64,000 nt of DNA from Halosimplex salinum. Lineage in GTDB: Archaea > Halobacteriota > Halobacteria > Halobacteriales > Haloarculaceae. Shown here one piece after another: positions 16,461-26,870 of this stretch (its first letter is position 1; every line of letters begins with the position of its first letter). The DNA lies in NCBI RefSeq assembly GCF_003730195.1, contig NZ_QWGG01000011.1, forward strand, positions 1 to 64,000, given 5' to 3'. Made by a program: the position numbers and the translations under genes. The notes below the pieces were generated by a model. That model ran no database searches. It was not told the DNA's origin and saw only the letters and a program-made list of their open reading frames with translations.

Positions 16461-19400
16461 CTACTCGGCAGCTGGAAGTTGGGATAACCAGGTCAGGATA
16501 GTTTGCTCAGCATCGTCGACATCTGAGATCGAGTTCGTCCCACCGAGGATATTTTTCACACTCTCGCTCGTTACAGCTGGTTCTACAACAGTCGCTTGTT
16601 TGGCTTCGGCGACCTGACTACTTCGGGTAACAGACGATCCACTCTCTCCACGCTGACCACAGACGAACTCCACATTATCGACTTCTGTTGGGGCAGCTTC
16701 GCGGACGAGCGCTTCGAATAGTGGATCTCCAGGTAGGAGCAGCCGAATCGACGGGAACTGCTCAGCAATCTCTGGGTTGAACGTCACAACAACACCGCTA
16801 CCCCCTCCAAGCTCTGCCTGAGCTGTCTCTCCGAGCGACTCCGGCATTGCTACTGCATCCTCCTCCGGCAGTTCCAGAACGTATGCATCGTCGACGATAT
16901 CTTCGAAGTCGTCGGCGCGGTCATGGTTCCGGAGGGCAGTAAACGACCATTCTGTCTCTTCGAGGCGGTCGTTTTGCGTAAGTTGTGTCTCGATCGTCTC
17001 TAAGCTCACCAACGGTTCATACGACCGATCACCGGTCCCGATTTCATCGAATGCGGGATAGCAATAGAGTTCCCACCCGTCAAGTCCGGAACTCTCGATT
17101 ATCGCCTCTTTCGTCGATACCTCTTCTGGCTCATCTGCTAGCCCGGTCTCCTCGGCTTTCTCCTGGGCACGTTTTGCCCGTGAGTCCGCTTCTTCGACGA
17201 CTTGCTCACTTGGCTCTCTGGTGTCATCCGATCCGGAACTACCCATAACGGCGTCTTTGATGTCCTGTTCGATGCTGTTCAGTACCGGACGCATCGGCCC
17301 AACCACGTTCTCGAACAGCTGTAACCGTCCCTCCAGTTCCTCATAGATGTCGCCGTCGATGCTGTCCTTGTAGGCGTAGTTGATGATCTTCACGACCTCG
17401 TTCTTCTGGCCAATACGGTCGATTCGACCGATGCGTTGTTCAACCCGCATCGGATTCCACGGCAAATCGAAATTGATCAGCGCATCCGCGGTTTGGAGGT
17501 TCAGCCCCTCACTCGCGCTGTCTGTACAGATCAGGATATTGGTATCGCCGTCAGTGAAATCGCGCTTGATCGCCTCTTTACCGACGTTCACCCACTCTCC
17601 GGTTGTTTCGTCGTACTGCATCCCGCCACCACCACTGTACGTACCGACGTTTGGATGCGTGTCTGTCAGCGTCTCACGGATATGCTCGAGGGTGTCGTGA
17701 TACTGCGTGAAGATGATAATGTTATCACGGGCGCTCTGACGGAGTGAGCGAATGTCGCGGCGCAGCTGCGCTACCTTCGGGTCGGTGTGGGCTTGCCTGA
17801 GATCGTCCACGAACTCTTGGAGGGCCGTCCGCTCCGCCTGAATCACGTCGGCGGCACCACGACTACTTGGCTGATAGGCGTCGAGGGATGCTTGGCCGAT
17901 CGCCTCGTCGATGGTCGCTTCCGTCACTCCGGCGTCCCTACTAAGCTCGGAGACCTCCTCGGTCATGTCCTCAACCTTCTCGTCGAGCTTCTCCATCCGG
18001 CGCTGGAGGCTCTGCTTGATGGCGTGGAGACTGCTCGTCAGGCGCTGACGATACGTGGTCATCACGAAGCCCAACGCGAGCTTCTCCTTCCCCGTCAGGA
18101 CTTTCTGCGATTGCTTATACGTCTCATCAATATACTGCTCTACCTGATCGTACAGCGGGGCTGCGTCACCCAGCTCGATACGTTTTGTCTCGACATCCCG
18201 AGTCGGAACCGTATCGTCGAGGAGCCCCAGATCCTGACACTGCTCCAAGACCGCTCGAGTATTCCGGAAGATGCGGGACTGAACCGGTGTCGCCCACTGA
18301 GAAGCTTCCACAAGTGCGCTCCACTCCGTTGGCCCACAGTCGAAAATGAGCGAGCGAGGATCGTCAAAGCGAGGGGAGGTTTCGCGCACGCCGACGAGTT
18401 TCTCGAGGGCTTTCCGCTGTTGAATTGACTCCGTGTCCGTCGCCTCGACTAGCGCCTTCGCCTGCTCGTCGTAGCCGGGATTCGACGTGAGATGTTCGTG
18501 AATGAGTTTCCCGAACCGTTCAATTCTCGGTCGGCCTTCGTCCTCCTCCAGATCGAGCTCTTTCTGGAACTGTTGGAGAACCTGTTGCTGTCCATCGGCT
18601 ATATTCTGATACCGAGAGCCGACGGTGCTGAGGCTGTCCTCGAGTGCCTGCCGTGTTTCGAAGAACTCGACGAATCGGTCCTTGTCGTCCCAACCCTCTG
18701 GGAGATCGCATAGTCGAAGGAGATCGTAGAGCTCGCCAACATTCAGCTGCATGGGAGTCGCCGTGAGAGCGTAGAGACACCGGGAGGCCTCCTCGGCTTG
18801 TCCGAGCAGGTCGTAGAGTTTTGTCTCCTCGCGGGCACTGTGTGCCTCGTCGACGACCGTGAGATCCCACACACTCTCGTCGGTGCGTGGAGCGACGTGT
18901 GCCTGATTACCTTCGCGGCGGGCGGTATGCCACGACTCGATTACGACGGTTGGCTCATCTCTCTCCCTAACGAACGAACCAATCGGCGTGTTCTCCCAGG
19001 CATCGGCGTCAACCGCTCCGGATGTGGGGATACGGTGGTCCTCTGCGTCTCCGAGAGGACCGATCATGTAATCACCGTCGTAGGACCGTTCGTGATAGTA
19101 GGCGTGGATATTGAAGCGGTCGAGGAGTTCGTTCTGCCACTGCTGAACCAACCCTGCAGGAACCAGAAACAGCGCCTGCTCAGCCTCTCCGACCTGCATC
19201 AGCCGTGAGAGGGTCAGGCCTGCTTCGATGGTTTTGCCGAGTCCCACCTCGTCACAGAACAGGAGGTTGTTCGGGTAGATACTGACTGCTGTATCGGAGA
19301 TCGTTCGCTGATGCGGCCAGGGTGTGACAGTACTGATTTCCTCTGCGAGATGGATTCCTCCCGGTGTTCGTCCGGCGACCGAGACGACACCAGCGGTATC

Positions 19401-20099
19401 GTCTTCGGGCACCGTCGTCTGGGGTTCGTGATTCTGGACCCGCTCGACGTGTTCCTCGAGCGTTCCATCGGTGTCCTTCCAGTCGATGAGGTCCTGGCGT
19501 GCAGCTTCGTCGAGCTCGAAGACATCGACAGAGGGGTGGAAGCCGTTCCAGAGTGCGTTGAACGTCGAGACGTCTTCCTCGACGTACTTCGCTTCGCCGC
19601 GGCTCCAGGAGCGATGAACTTTGAAGCGTTCGTAGTTGTACTGCCACGCACTGAGCGTCTCGTTGATACTCCCCTCGAAGCTGATCTTGTTGCCCTCGCG
19701 ATCGACACCGATGCCGAGCTTCGGGTGGAAGAGTCCGTCACCGCCTTTGGGGTCGCCGACCTTGATTTGGAGGTCGCCGCGGTCGAGGAGGGTCGCGATG
19801 ATGGTGAGCTGGGACTCAACCCACGGTTCGAGGGGTTCATCTGCATCAGGGAACATCGCTCCCTTCTCGCGCTTCTGGAGGTCCGCTCCAGCGATGACAC
19901 GTACTGTTCCATCAGTCTCGAGGAGGGAGTCAACCCCTTCGAGAGCGTGCGCCAGACTACGTAGACTCAGATAGCCGGCGAGCCGGTCATAGCGAATGAC
20001 CTCGTTGAGGAATGGCCGGTAGAACGTCTCCATGAGCGTCCGGTTGGTCCGGAACTCGCTCTCGTACACCGGCTCCCACGAGACGTCCCTGAGGGTCAT
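16461..20099 (-). CDS. PLD-like/SNF2 superfamily 2 helicase of a defence operon
   Basis: 1212 residues. Residues 1-190 form a phospholipase-D-like domain with an HxK motif (HPKLGI, H125 and K127) and a following Asn (about N146). Then an SNF2-type motor: motif I FCDEVGLGKT (282-290), motif II DEAH (417-420), motif III TATP (446-449), and C-terminal motifs TDSASEGLNLQTAD and RIGRIDRIGQK. An acidic helical C-terminal third follows. Its ATG overlaps the methylase stop (TAATG). PLD-helicase fusions of this type occur beside DUF1156 methylases in archaeal defence loci. It is probably the DNA-translocating effector; a single HKD site would need a dimer to cut. Confidence 0.85.
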   Translation of the reverse strand: MTLRDVSWEPVYESEFRTNRTLMETFYRPFLNEVIRYDRLAGYLSLRSLAHALEGVDSLLETDGTVRVIAGADLQKREKGAMFPDADEPLEPWVESQLTIIATLLDRGDLQIKVGDPKGGDGLFHPKLGIGVDREGNKISFEGSINETLSAWQYNYERFKVHRSWSRGEAKYVEEDVSTFNALWNGFHPSVDVFELDEAARQDLIDWKDTDGTLEEHVERVQNHEPQTTVPEDDTAGVVSVAGRTPGGIHLAEEISTVTPWPHQRTISDTAVSIYPNNLLFCDEVGLGKTIEAGLTLSRLMQVGEAEQALFLVPAGLVQQWQNELLDRFNIHAYYHERSYDGDYMIGPLGDAEDHRIPTSGAVDADAWENTPIGSFVRERDEPTVVIESWHTARREGNQAHVAPRTDESVWDLTVVDEAHSAREETKLYDLLGQAEEASRCLYALTATPMQLNVGELYDLLRLCDLPEGWDDKDRFVEFFETRQALEDSLSTVGSRYQNIADGQQQVLQQFQKELDLEEDEGRPRIERFGKLIHEHLTSNPGYDEQAKALVEATDTESIQQRKALEKLVGVRETSPRFDDPRSLIFDCGPTEWSALVEASQWATPVQSRIFRNTRAVLEQCQDLGLLDDTVPTRDVETKRIELGDAAPLYDQVEQYIDETYKQSQKVLTGKEKLALGFVMTTYRQRLTSSLHAIKQSLQRRMEKLDEKVEDMTEEVSELSRDAGVTEATIDEAIGQASLDAYQPSSRGAADVIQAERTALQEFVDDLRQAHTDPKVAQLRRDIRSLRQSARDNIIIFTQYHDTLEHIRETLTDTHPNVGTYSGGGGMQYDETTGEWVNVGKEAIKRDFTDGDTNILICTDSASEGLNLQTADALINFDLPWNPMRVEQRIGRIDRIGQKNEVVKIINYAYKDSIDGDIYEELEGRLQLFENVVGPMRPVLNSIEQDIKDAVMGSSGSDDTREPSEQVVEEADSRAKRAQEKAEETGLADEPEEVSTKEAIIESSGLDGWELYCYPAFDEIGTGDRSYEPLVSLETIETQLTQNDRLEETEWSFTALRNHDRADDFEDIVDDAYVLELPEEDAVAMPESLGETAQAELGGGSGVVVTFNPEIAEQFPSIRLLLPGDPLFEALVREAAPTEVDNVEFVCGQRGESGSSVTRSSQVAEAKQATVVEPAVTSESVKNILGGTNSISDVDDAEQTILTWLSQLPAAE

Positions 20100-22954
20100 T
20101 ACTGATGTTCACCGAGCTCCGTCTGTCTGTCTTCCCCCGACATATCGATGTGATCGAGGTTTATGTCTAGGTAGTCCCCTGTTTCTCCGGAAACGAGGTT
20201 CACGAGGGTCTCTCGCATATCGGATTCGGTAGGGAGTACCTCTAAAAGAGCTGTAACGGTGGCTTCGAACTCCCGACTCGATTTGAGGTCCCTGTCGGAG
20301 AGCCATTCCCAAGCAGCACGGGGACCCTCCCGCTCGTACACGTGAATCGCTGCATGTACTGCGTCGATCATATAGGTAAAACGCATATCGGTCGGATTCA
20401 CGGGATACTTTCGTGACGAGGGATTGTCAGCACTGTCACTTTTAAGAAGGACAATGTCCTGAACTCGTTCATCGTGGTCTTTCAGAATTATGTCTTTCTG
20501 GCTCTTTCCCCAGATCTTCGTTGAACGTTTGATATTATCGATGTCTATGTTTGCTGCAACACCCAGTTGTCGTGCTTCGTCATAGGGGACAGTATCGTTC
20601 TCATAGATAAGCCATGAGAGAATGTACCAACGGGTGAGCGAGTCGATCTGATCGAGACCTTCAGTCTTGAGGAAGCGTTCAGCGAGAACACCAGTCACTG
20701 CTTTTCTTGCTTGTCCCAGTGCCTCTCGGGGTCGGATTTCCTCGCCCTTCTTATTCACGACAGGGTGTGCTTCAGCGTATTTTTGCAGGGTGGGGCCGTA
20801 TGCGGCGATCGCCGTATCCGTTTTGGAGATATTGTATCCCGAGTCAAGGATTTCTTCCGCTTGGTCTCGTGCGGCTTCACGAATACCCTCTTGGACATCT
20901 TCCCAAAGTGTCCGATCTGACGACTGACTCACTTGTTTCCGGGCAACAAGGAAGATAGAGCTGTCTGCACTTGCGTGGCCCTGCATACTAATCCTGTCCG
21001 ACATCTCGGTCTTGATTGGATGTGTTGCAGTAATGGTAAACCCGGCACTGATGAGAGCTGATGTGAGAGTGTCCCAGGCGTCCATCTCCCGATGAGTGAA
21101 CATTACAGTCATAACGCCACCCGGATTGAGGAGCTCCTGTACCTCTGAGAAGATCTCCTCCATCTTGTTCTCGTAATGTTCGTCCGCAAGTTCCTTCTTT
21201 GACTGTTCGTCGTCAGCAATCTCCTCAAATCGATAAGGGTTAGCTACTGCCTCATTATCTTTATCGGTCAGATTAGAACTGTAGATCTCTGGGTGGATGT
21301 CTTCCAAATATTCCTTCTGGATGACATAGAAGACGTCCGAAAGTTCTGCGTACATAATACTGCTGTAATACGGCGGATCAACAATTGCTGCATCAACCGA
21401 ACCAGGTTCTAATTTGGTAGTTAGCTGCCCCGCATCAGTCGATAAAACTTCTGCACCTTCCGAATCTGGAAGATACGAGACCAGTTTCTCATAGGCGTCA
21501 AACACGTGCTCAGAGTGCTTATGATACCCTCTACGAGGGGCGGATAGATTGTTGTCTACAGTCATCCGCTTTAGAATGAGTGTATTATCTGTGAAGATGT
21601 GGCTCCCGTAGCCTCTCGAGTCTCGCCACTGGTTGAGCCTTGTATTATAATTCATTGCTCGACTTCCGGCAAGGGCAAGAACTGTCAGTATAGCTTCTGA
21701 ACGGTCAGAATCGTAACTGTCTTGGATTTCAGACTTCTGCTTATGGAACGCATTCACGAATTCATACTGGACAACCAGTTGGCGTGGGGTGAATATATCC
21801 CGCCATTCGTGCATCCCATAAATGGCTGGGTCGTTTGTACGACTACTCACATCTACCGGTTCACTTAGGAATGTTAGAAGATCGAAGTCACTTTCGACTC
21901 TTTCCGCGGCCTTCTGCATTCCTTTTTTATCAACTTCTCCTCCAGCACGGTAGCCGCGTTTTCCGTTTTCTGTCTCGTAATTCACTCCGTAGATGCTGTA
22001 CTCGAATTCGCCATCGTGAATCTTCTTCCGAATGTCTTCCTTTTCGTTTACGACGTCACAGTGAGGGCATTCGGCACTCCGTCCCCTTAGAGGGGCCTCT
22101 TCTGGGTCATATTCCGGCTCGTTCTCGACTCGAACGTGGGTGTATTTCACCGTCCCATCCTCGTAGATCGGCTTAATGGCATCCCCACCGTCCGATTCCT
22201 TATTCAACCACCATTTGGAGACTAGCGGGATTTCTCCCGCACATGAATCGCATTGAATGATATACGTCATCGCCGAATTGAGGATCTGGCGACCGGGCTC
22301 TTCTGTGGGATAGTAGGGCTCAATATTATCTCTGGCAGTTTCGAGGATTTTGTCCCGCCATTCGCGAATATCCGGGTCAAGTGACCCAACTTTGGGTGCG
22401 TACTCTAGTCCCGCTTTTAGAATAAGTGAAGGAACAGGATTCAGCTCGTTCGCTTTCGCCGGAATCCCATATCGAATGGCCTCAAACGGGATGATTCCGC
22501 GCCCTGCGGTTGGATCAAGGATTGTGGGGAGCTCTCCACCCCACCCTTCTCGAAGCTTAGACTGGAGCTTCTCGATTTCGGTGTCCGTCGGAGACTGTGT
22601 ATTTGGATTCGGATACCCGTAATGGTCGTCGAGAGTGCCACTGCCCTTCTTTTCCGTGAATTTCTTCTCAACATAGTCGGTAATACCGGTGTTCAGCTGC
22701 TTCGGTCCTATTTTCATAAGACGGAGGAGCTCATCAGAGTCAATCTCACCAGGGTACACCGAGGCCAGTACAGCTAGCCTGACTGCTGGTGTAGGTCGGG
22801 CAGCAAACCATTTGTGGAGGCTCCGAAGCGCGTGATAACGCCCAGATTCCATATCTTTCTGACTCTCAATGTCGATTGCATTGAGGGGAAGTTTCGACTC
22901 GATTGCAACGTTCTCAGGAACCTCTGCTTCGTCCAGGAATGATTTCTCAGACAT
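20099..22954 (-). CDS. DUF1156 adenine-specific DNA methylase (COG1743-like)
   Basis: 951 residues from ATG 22954; the 32-residue upstream extension is basic and overlaps the previous gene, so it is rejected. The N-terminal DUF1156 signature LPLNAIDIESQKDMESGRYH and LHKWFAARPTPAVRL is clear. SAM motif I is DPTAGRG (147-153), the catalytic motif IV is DPPY (526-529), and a zinc ribbon C235xxC238/C296xxC299 lies between. It should make N6-methyladenine to mark self DNA. The gene looks more A+T-rich than surrounding haloarchaeal genes. It sits eight bases after DUF3780 and overlaps the helicase. Confidence 0.88.
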   Translation of the reverse strand: MSEKSFLDEAEVPENVAIESKLPLNAIDIESQKDMESGRYHALRSLHKWFAARPTPAVRLAVLASVYPGEIDSDELLRLMKIGPKQLNTGITDYVEKKFTEKKGSGTLDDHYGYPNPNTQSPTDTEIEKLQSKLREGWGGELPTILDPTAGRGIIPFEAIRYGIPAKANELNPVPSLILKAGLEYAPKVGSLDPDIREWRDKILETARDNIEPYYPTEEPGRQILNSAMTYIIQCDSCAGEIPLVSKWWLNKESDGGDAIKPIYEDGTVKYTHVRVENEPEYDPEEAPLRGRSAECPHCDVVNEKEDIRKKIHDGEFEYSIYGVNYETENGKRGYRAGGEVDKKGMQKAAERVESDFDLLTFLSEPVDVSSRTNDPAIYGMHEWRDIFTPRQLVVQYEFVNAFHKQKSEIQDSYDSDRSEAILTVLALAGSRAMNYNTRLNQWRDSRGYGSHIFTDNTLILKRMTVDNNLSAPRRGYHKHSEHVFDAYEKLVSYLPDSEGAEVLSTDAGQLTTKLEPGSVDAAIVDPPYYSSIMYAELSDVFYVIQKEYLEDIHPEIYSSNLTDKDNEAVANPYRFEEIADDEQSKKELADEHYENKMEEIFSEVQELLNPGGVMTVMFTHREMDAWDTLTSALISAGFTITATHPIKTEMSDRISMQGHASADSSIFLVARKQVSQSSDRTLWEDVQEGIREAARDQAEEILDSGYNISKTDTAIAAYGPTLQKYAEAHPVVNKKGEEIRPREALGQARKAVTGVLAERFLKTEGLDQIDSLTRWYILSWLIYENDTVPYDEARQLGVAANIDIDNIKRSTKIWGKSQKDIILKDHDERVQDIVLLKSDSADNPSSRKYPVNPTDMRFTYMIDAVHAAIHVYEREGPRAAWEWLSDRDLKSSREFEATVTALLEVLPTESDMRETLVNLVSGETGDYLDINLDHIDMSGEDRQTELGEHQ

Positions 22955-22962
22955 TGGTAGCT

Positions 22963-23580
22963 TTAGATGTGGTCGGCGAGTAGGACGCGAAGTGCTTTCG
23001 TACCGCTGGGTGACGACGGCGAGCGAGCCTTGGCGTGCCAGTAGTAGCATTCACCCAGACTCATCTGGTCGATTCCCTTTGCGACTTCACGGAGACGGTC
23101 TCGACGTCGCATCGGCTTCATCGCACGGAACGCGATCGAGAGCCGAACACCGGCCGCTTCGGGAAGACTCACGCTTGCTGGGCCTCCTGTACAGACGGTC
23201 TCGGGATCAAGACTCAGCTCCCGGAAGGTGGATTCGATGAGGAAACTCACCTCGTTGAACGCCCCGCCGCGTAACGTCGCGATATGAATCGCACACCAGT
23301 CATCCCAATCGTACGCCGCGTCATCTGCCCCGGGGAGTTCGGACGGGGAACGGTCGCCGATAATGGCCTCCTCCAGTTCGCGTACTGAGACGCTTACTGC
23401 TTTTTGGGCTCTCTCAAACCGTTCTCGTCGGGCCGTCGCGATATCGCGGGGCGCCAGCTCGTAGAGCGTGATTTCGTGCTGGTCGTCGACCCGATCGCGC
23501 GTCAACACGAACGTCGGTCGATTCCCGTACGCGCCGGTAGTGAAGGCGAACGAATTCCCCTCGGCGATCCCCTGACTCAT
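22963..23580 (-). CDS. DUF3780 family protein
   Basis: 205 residues. The closing segment MSLGECYYWHAKAR, then TKALRVLLADHI fits DUF3780, a family of about 200 residues known from bacteria and archaea next to DUF499 and DUF1156 genes. It has a beta-rich N-terminus and a WDDWCAIHIATLRGG helix; no enzyme motif. The start overlaps the DUF499 stop (ATGA) and the stop lies eight bases before the methylase, so it is translated within the operon. Probably a structural or specificity subunit of the complex (inference). Confidence 0.7.
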   Translation of the reverse strand: MSQGIAEGNSFAFTTGAYGNRPTFVLTRDRVDDQHEITLYELAPRDIATARRERFERAQKAVSVSVRELEEAIIGDRSPSELPGADDAAYDWDDWCAIHIATLRGGAFNEVSFLIESTFRELSLDPETVCTGGPASVSLPEAAGVRLSIAFRAMKPMRRRDRLREVAKGIDQMSLGECYYWHAKARSPSSPSGTKALRVLLADHI

Positions 23581-26500
23581 ACTTGGGTCACCTCGCTGGA
23601 TTCGATCAGACGGATTTGCGTGTGCATCGTGACGGTGAACGCGTTGTCGACAGCGAGGAGTTCGTCCAGGGCGTCGAACGTATCACCATAGAGGCGATCA
23701 TCGCCCTCGTCGAACTCAATCGCGAACTCGGCTTCAGCGGTACGACCGCCATCCGGATTCGCGAGATCTTCCGGCTCCATGTTGAATCGGAGGTGGCTTG
23801 CGAAGACCTCTGGGCGTCCATTGAAATCGACTTCGAACTCCGATTTCGAGTCGGCTCCGTCGTTGGCCTCATAATCGAAGTCCATCGTCGTGTCCTCTGC
23901 GAAGTCCTCATCGTTGCTGAGTTTGTTTGCAGTGAACCACGCGCCCTTCCACGCATCGGCCCCGTCCAGATGAATCCAGACGCCTTCGACGATGGGCGTC
24001 AGTTCGTCAGGGTGTCCGTCGTACTCCTCGCGAGCGCTGGTAAGCTCATCCGCGATGTCAGCCCGCATTTCCTGTAGGGCCCTAGAGACGTGTGCGGGCT
24101 CAGAGGTGCGAACTTCGATGAGTTTACTGAACGGCTCAGGTTCGTCATCGCCACCTGAACTGCCGCCGCTACTGCCGCCAGTCTCCTCATCATCGTCGTC
24201 AGGAGTCTCGTCCTCTTGCTCTTCGTCTTCGTCGGGTTCCTCCCAGTCGATCTCACTCCCGACGTCGTCGACCAGCTCATCGAGCGAGGTGTAGAGTGTG
24301 TGCGACTGCGAGAGCTTCACGTCCTGATAGCTGAGCCCCGTGTGCAGATTCTTCGCGTCGTCGAGTTCGTGATCGGTTGCCGTGAGCGCCGTCTCGGGCG
24401 TGTAGTACCCGGTCTTCTGCTCCTCGTCCCAGTAGGCGTACCCGTCTTCACGGACGAGCTGGGCGATCGTCTTTCGCAGTGGGATGGGTGACAGGAGAAT
24501 CTCCGCATCCTGGCGCTTCCCGAACTGTTCTTCGATTGCTCTCGTCGTCATCGAGGTCGAGCCGACGTTCCAGATCGTCGCCTCGAACCAGTCAACACCG
24601 TAGGCGTCCTCTCCTTCGGGGATGATCGCGCCTGCTTCATCGAGCTTCTCGATGACACTCTGATGGATGGTGCTGTCGGTGGTGACGTTCCGATGAGCCA
24701 GGCCATCTCCAGTCGGGAAGTAGAGATGCGTATACGCCTTTTTGATGTCCTGATCGAGCGTGCCCTTCGCGCTATCGAGGCGTTCACCGAGCTTGTCCTG
24801 CTGTTCGGTGTTGAGCTCGTACTGGTCGCCGAGATTATTCTGGATGTGTTTGATGGCAGCGACGCGCTCTGCGGTCCGCTTCGCGTCGGATACGTCGTTC
24901 GCGCTCGCCGCGAGGAAGACGACGTTATTCTTGAACACCCGTGGCGTCTTCTGTCCGCCACTCGACGATGCTGTATTCTTGAACAGCGTTTGGATTGCCT
25001 CGGGGACGGTCTCGTAGTCCGTGATGGTGACCGTATCGAAGTCCATCACGCACAGATGCGCTTCGTCGGCCGTATCCGGGATCTCGTGTGGCTCTTCCGG
25101 TCCGACAATCACATTCAGACTGCCCTGACCGAGTGCCTCGTCAAGGGCTTCCTCGAGATGCCGTCGGGCGAGCCCGTCTTGTAGTTGCTCGACGACGGAA
25201 TCGATGAGTTTCGTGAGGTTCGGCTCTGACTTGAACTGGATCTTCTCACCGTTGTCTCCGTGCAGGTAGAAACACGCAGACCGACGTCCCTCTCCAAGGA
25301 GGTTATTGAGCGCGTCGTCGTAGTGCGCAAGCTCGACTTCGGTGTTGGCAATCGCGTGTCGAAGAGGCCGGCGTGTAGTGCCGCGCCCGTCGGCGCCCTT
25401 CACGATGCTCTTCCAGAGGATTGCCGTCGTCAGATGTGTTCCGAGTGGGGGGTGTCCGTTCTTGACCCAATTCCGGTCCTCTTCCTCTGCGTTCGCCGTG
25501 CCATCTTCCGAGAAGATGTCGGCTTTGATCGCGGCCTCGAAGTCCATGTCGACCGACGAGAACAGCCGGAGAAGCGTCGAACGAACGTCCCCATCGGAGG
25601 GATGCATATCGAACAGACGAACGAAGTGGCGTTCTTGGTAGTCGCTCTGGTGCTGCCAGAGGCGGTAGACTGCGCGGGAGAGGAGCTTGAGCGCACCACG
25701 AGTGCGCTGGAACGACGGGAGGGAGTCCAGTTCCTCTGTGAGTGTATCAATGACCGTCGGATGAATCGGGTAGCTGTCTTCCAGGCGGTCTCGGTGTTCC
25801 GGGTTCGTTGCACTGTCGGGGAAGGAGTCACGATCACCCGTGTAGAGGGACATGTAGGCATCAACAGTTGCATCGCGCCCATCTTCCGCGACGCTCTCGA
25901 ACAAGCGGTGTCGCAGGACAGCGGCAATTTCGTTGTCCTCCGTCGGCGTAATGGAGCCCTCGACACGGTCGCTGATACTGTTGAACTCAGAGATGGTCTC
26001 GGAGACGAGACCACGGACGTCTTCGGCTTGGTCGGCGAAGGCGGTGTCCGCGATACTGAGGACAACAGTGACCTTGTCGTTGTTCTGCGTCGCGGACAGC
26101 AGCGACATCAGGAAGGTATTCGTCTGCTTCGCGAGCGTCGAATCCCCGATTTCGACAGCGGCAGCTTGCTCGAGATATGCGGCGATCTCGTCGATGAGGA
26201 TGAGCGATGGATTGTCGTTCCGCTCGAAGAGCCGCTCGAGTTTGGTCGTTCCTGGAGGCGTTCGGTTCTCGTCGTTCTCGCGCAGGAACTCGTAGCCTTC
26301 CCGCCCGAACAGCTGGTAGGCCATTTCGCCCCACATCGTCTTCGTCGCGGGGGCGTCAGGGTCGTCGTAGTTCGAGCGAGCGTCCTCGGCGTCGACGTGT
26401 GTGCCCACGAAGACGGCTGAGTTGACGTCGAGACCAAGTGCAGCGGCGTCAGTATACTCATCGGCGATGTCTTGGTCGAGGATGAAGTCAGACAGATCGG

Positions 26501-26870
26501 GGACAGCACTCGGCGACTCTGCGAGGTGATACGCGGCGATCTGGTTGTGGGTTTTCCCGCCACCGAAGCTGGTGTCGAGTCGGAGAATGCCGTTCGTACC
26601 GGTGTAGTCGTCGTTATGTGCGCCGACGAAACGGGTTGCGAGACGCGTGAGAAGCTCCTGCAGACCGCTAGTGGGGTAGGTTTTCTCGAAGAAGAGTCGA
26701 GGGTCCGCGTAGACATCAGGAGCGTCGTCGCTGTGGGCGACGTCCGCGAGGCTAGCCGCGAATTGGTCCTCAGCGAGCTCACCGGTGAGAACGTCCTGGC
26801 GAGGTTCGCAGGAGTCGAAAATACTCGGCGGACGATTCGTCGTGCCGGTGGTTGTGGGCGTATCGCTCAT
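23577..26870 (-). CDS. DUF499 AAA+ ATPase of a defence operon (COG1483-like)
   Basis: 1097 residues. Walker A SFGGGKTH (101-108) has the GGGKTH form typical of DUF499; Walker B LILIDEIAAYLEQ follows around residue 230. The long helical middle includes ATPase lid elements; residues about 860-895 are an acidic Asp/Glu then Gly/Ser linker, ending in a beta-rich C-terminal domain. DUF499 proteins are large ATPases predicted to act in phage defence and are compared with BREX BrxC/PglY. Both ends overlap neighbours by ATGA. Confidence 0.85.
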   Translation of the reverse strand: MSDTPTTTGTTNRPPSIFDSCEPRQDVLTGELAEDQFAASLADVAHSDDAPDVYADPRLFFEKTYPTSGLQELLTRLATRFVGAHNDDYTGTNGILRLDTSFGGGKTHNQIAAYHLAESPSAVPDLSDFILDQDIADEYTDAAALGLDVNSAVFVGTHVDAEDARSNYDDPDAPATKTMWGEMAYQLFGREGYEFLRENDENRTPPGTTKLERLFERNDNPSLILIDEIAAYLEQAAAVEIGDSTLAKQTNTFLMSLLSATQNNDKVTVVLSIADTAFADQAEDVRGLVSETISEFNSISDRVEGSITPTEDNEIAAVLRHRLFESVAEDGRDATVDAYMSLYTGDRDSFPDSATNPEHRDRLEDSYPIHPTVIDTLTEELDSLPSFQRTRGALKLLSRAVYRLWQHQSDYQERHFVRLFDMHPSDGDVRSTLLRLFSSVDMDFEAAIKADIFSEDGTANAEEEDRNWVKNGHPPLGTHLTTAILWKSIVKGADGRGTTRRPLRHAIANTEVELAHYDDALNNLLGEGRRSACFYLHGDNGEKIQFKSEPNLTKLIDSVVEQLQDGLARRHLEEALDEALGQGSLNVIVGPEEPHEIPDTADEAHLCVMDFDTVTITDYETVPEAIQTLFKNTASSSGGQKTPRVFKNNVVFLAASANDVSDAKRTAERVAAIKHIQNNLGDQYELNTEQQDKLGERLDSAKGTLDQDIKKAYTHLYFPTGDGLAHRNVTTDSTIHQSVIEKLDEAGAIIPEGEDAYGVDWFEATIWNVGSTSMTTRAIEEQFGKRQDAEILLSPIPLRKTIAQLVREDGYAYWDEEQKTGYYTPETALTATDHELDDAKNLHTGLSYQDVKLSQSHTLYTSLDELVDDVGSEIDWEEPDEDEEQEDETPDDDDEETGGSSGGSSGGDDEPEPFSKLIEVRTSEPAHVSRALQEMRADIADELTSAREEYDGHPDELTPIVEGVWIHLDGADAWKGAWFTANKLSNDEDFAEDTTMDFDYEANDGADSKSEFEVDFNGRPEVFASHLRFNMEPEDLANPDGGRTAEAEFAIEFDEGDDRLYGDTFDALDELLAVDNAFTVTMHTQIRLIESSEVTQV

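Noticed and set aside
25260-26420. Antisense frame of 386 codons opposite the DUF499 gene
   Set aside because: Composition mirrors the sense codons; no motif, and the sense protein has Walker A and B.
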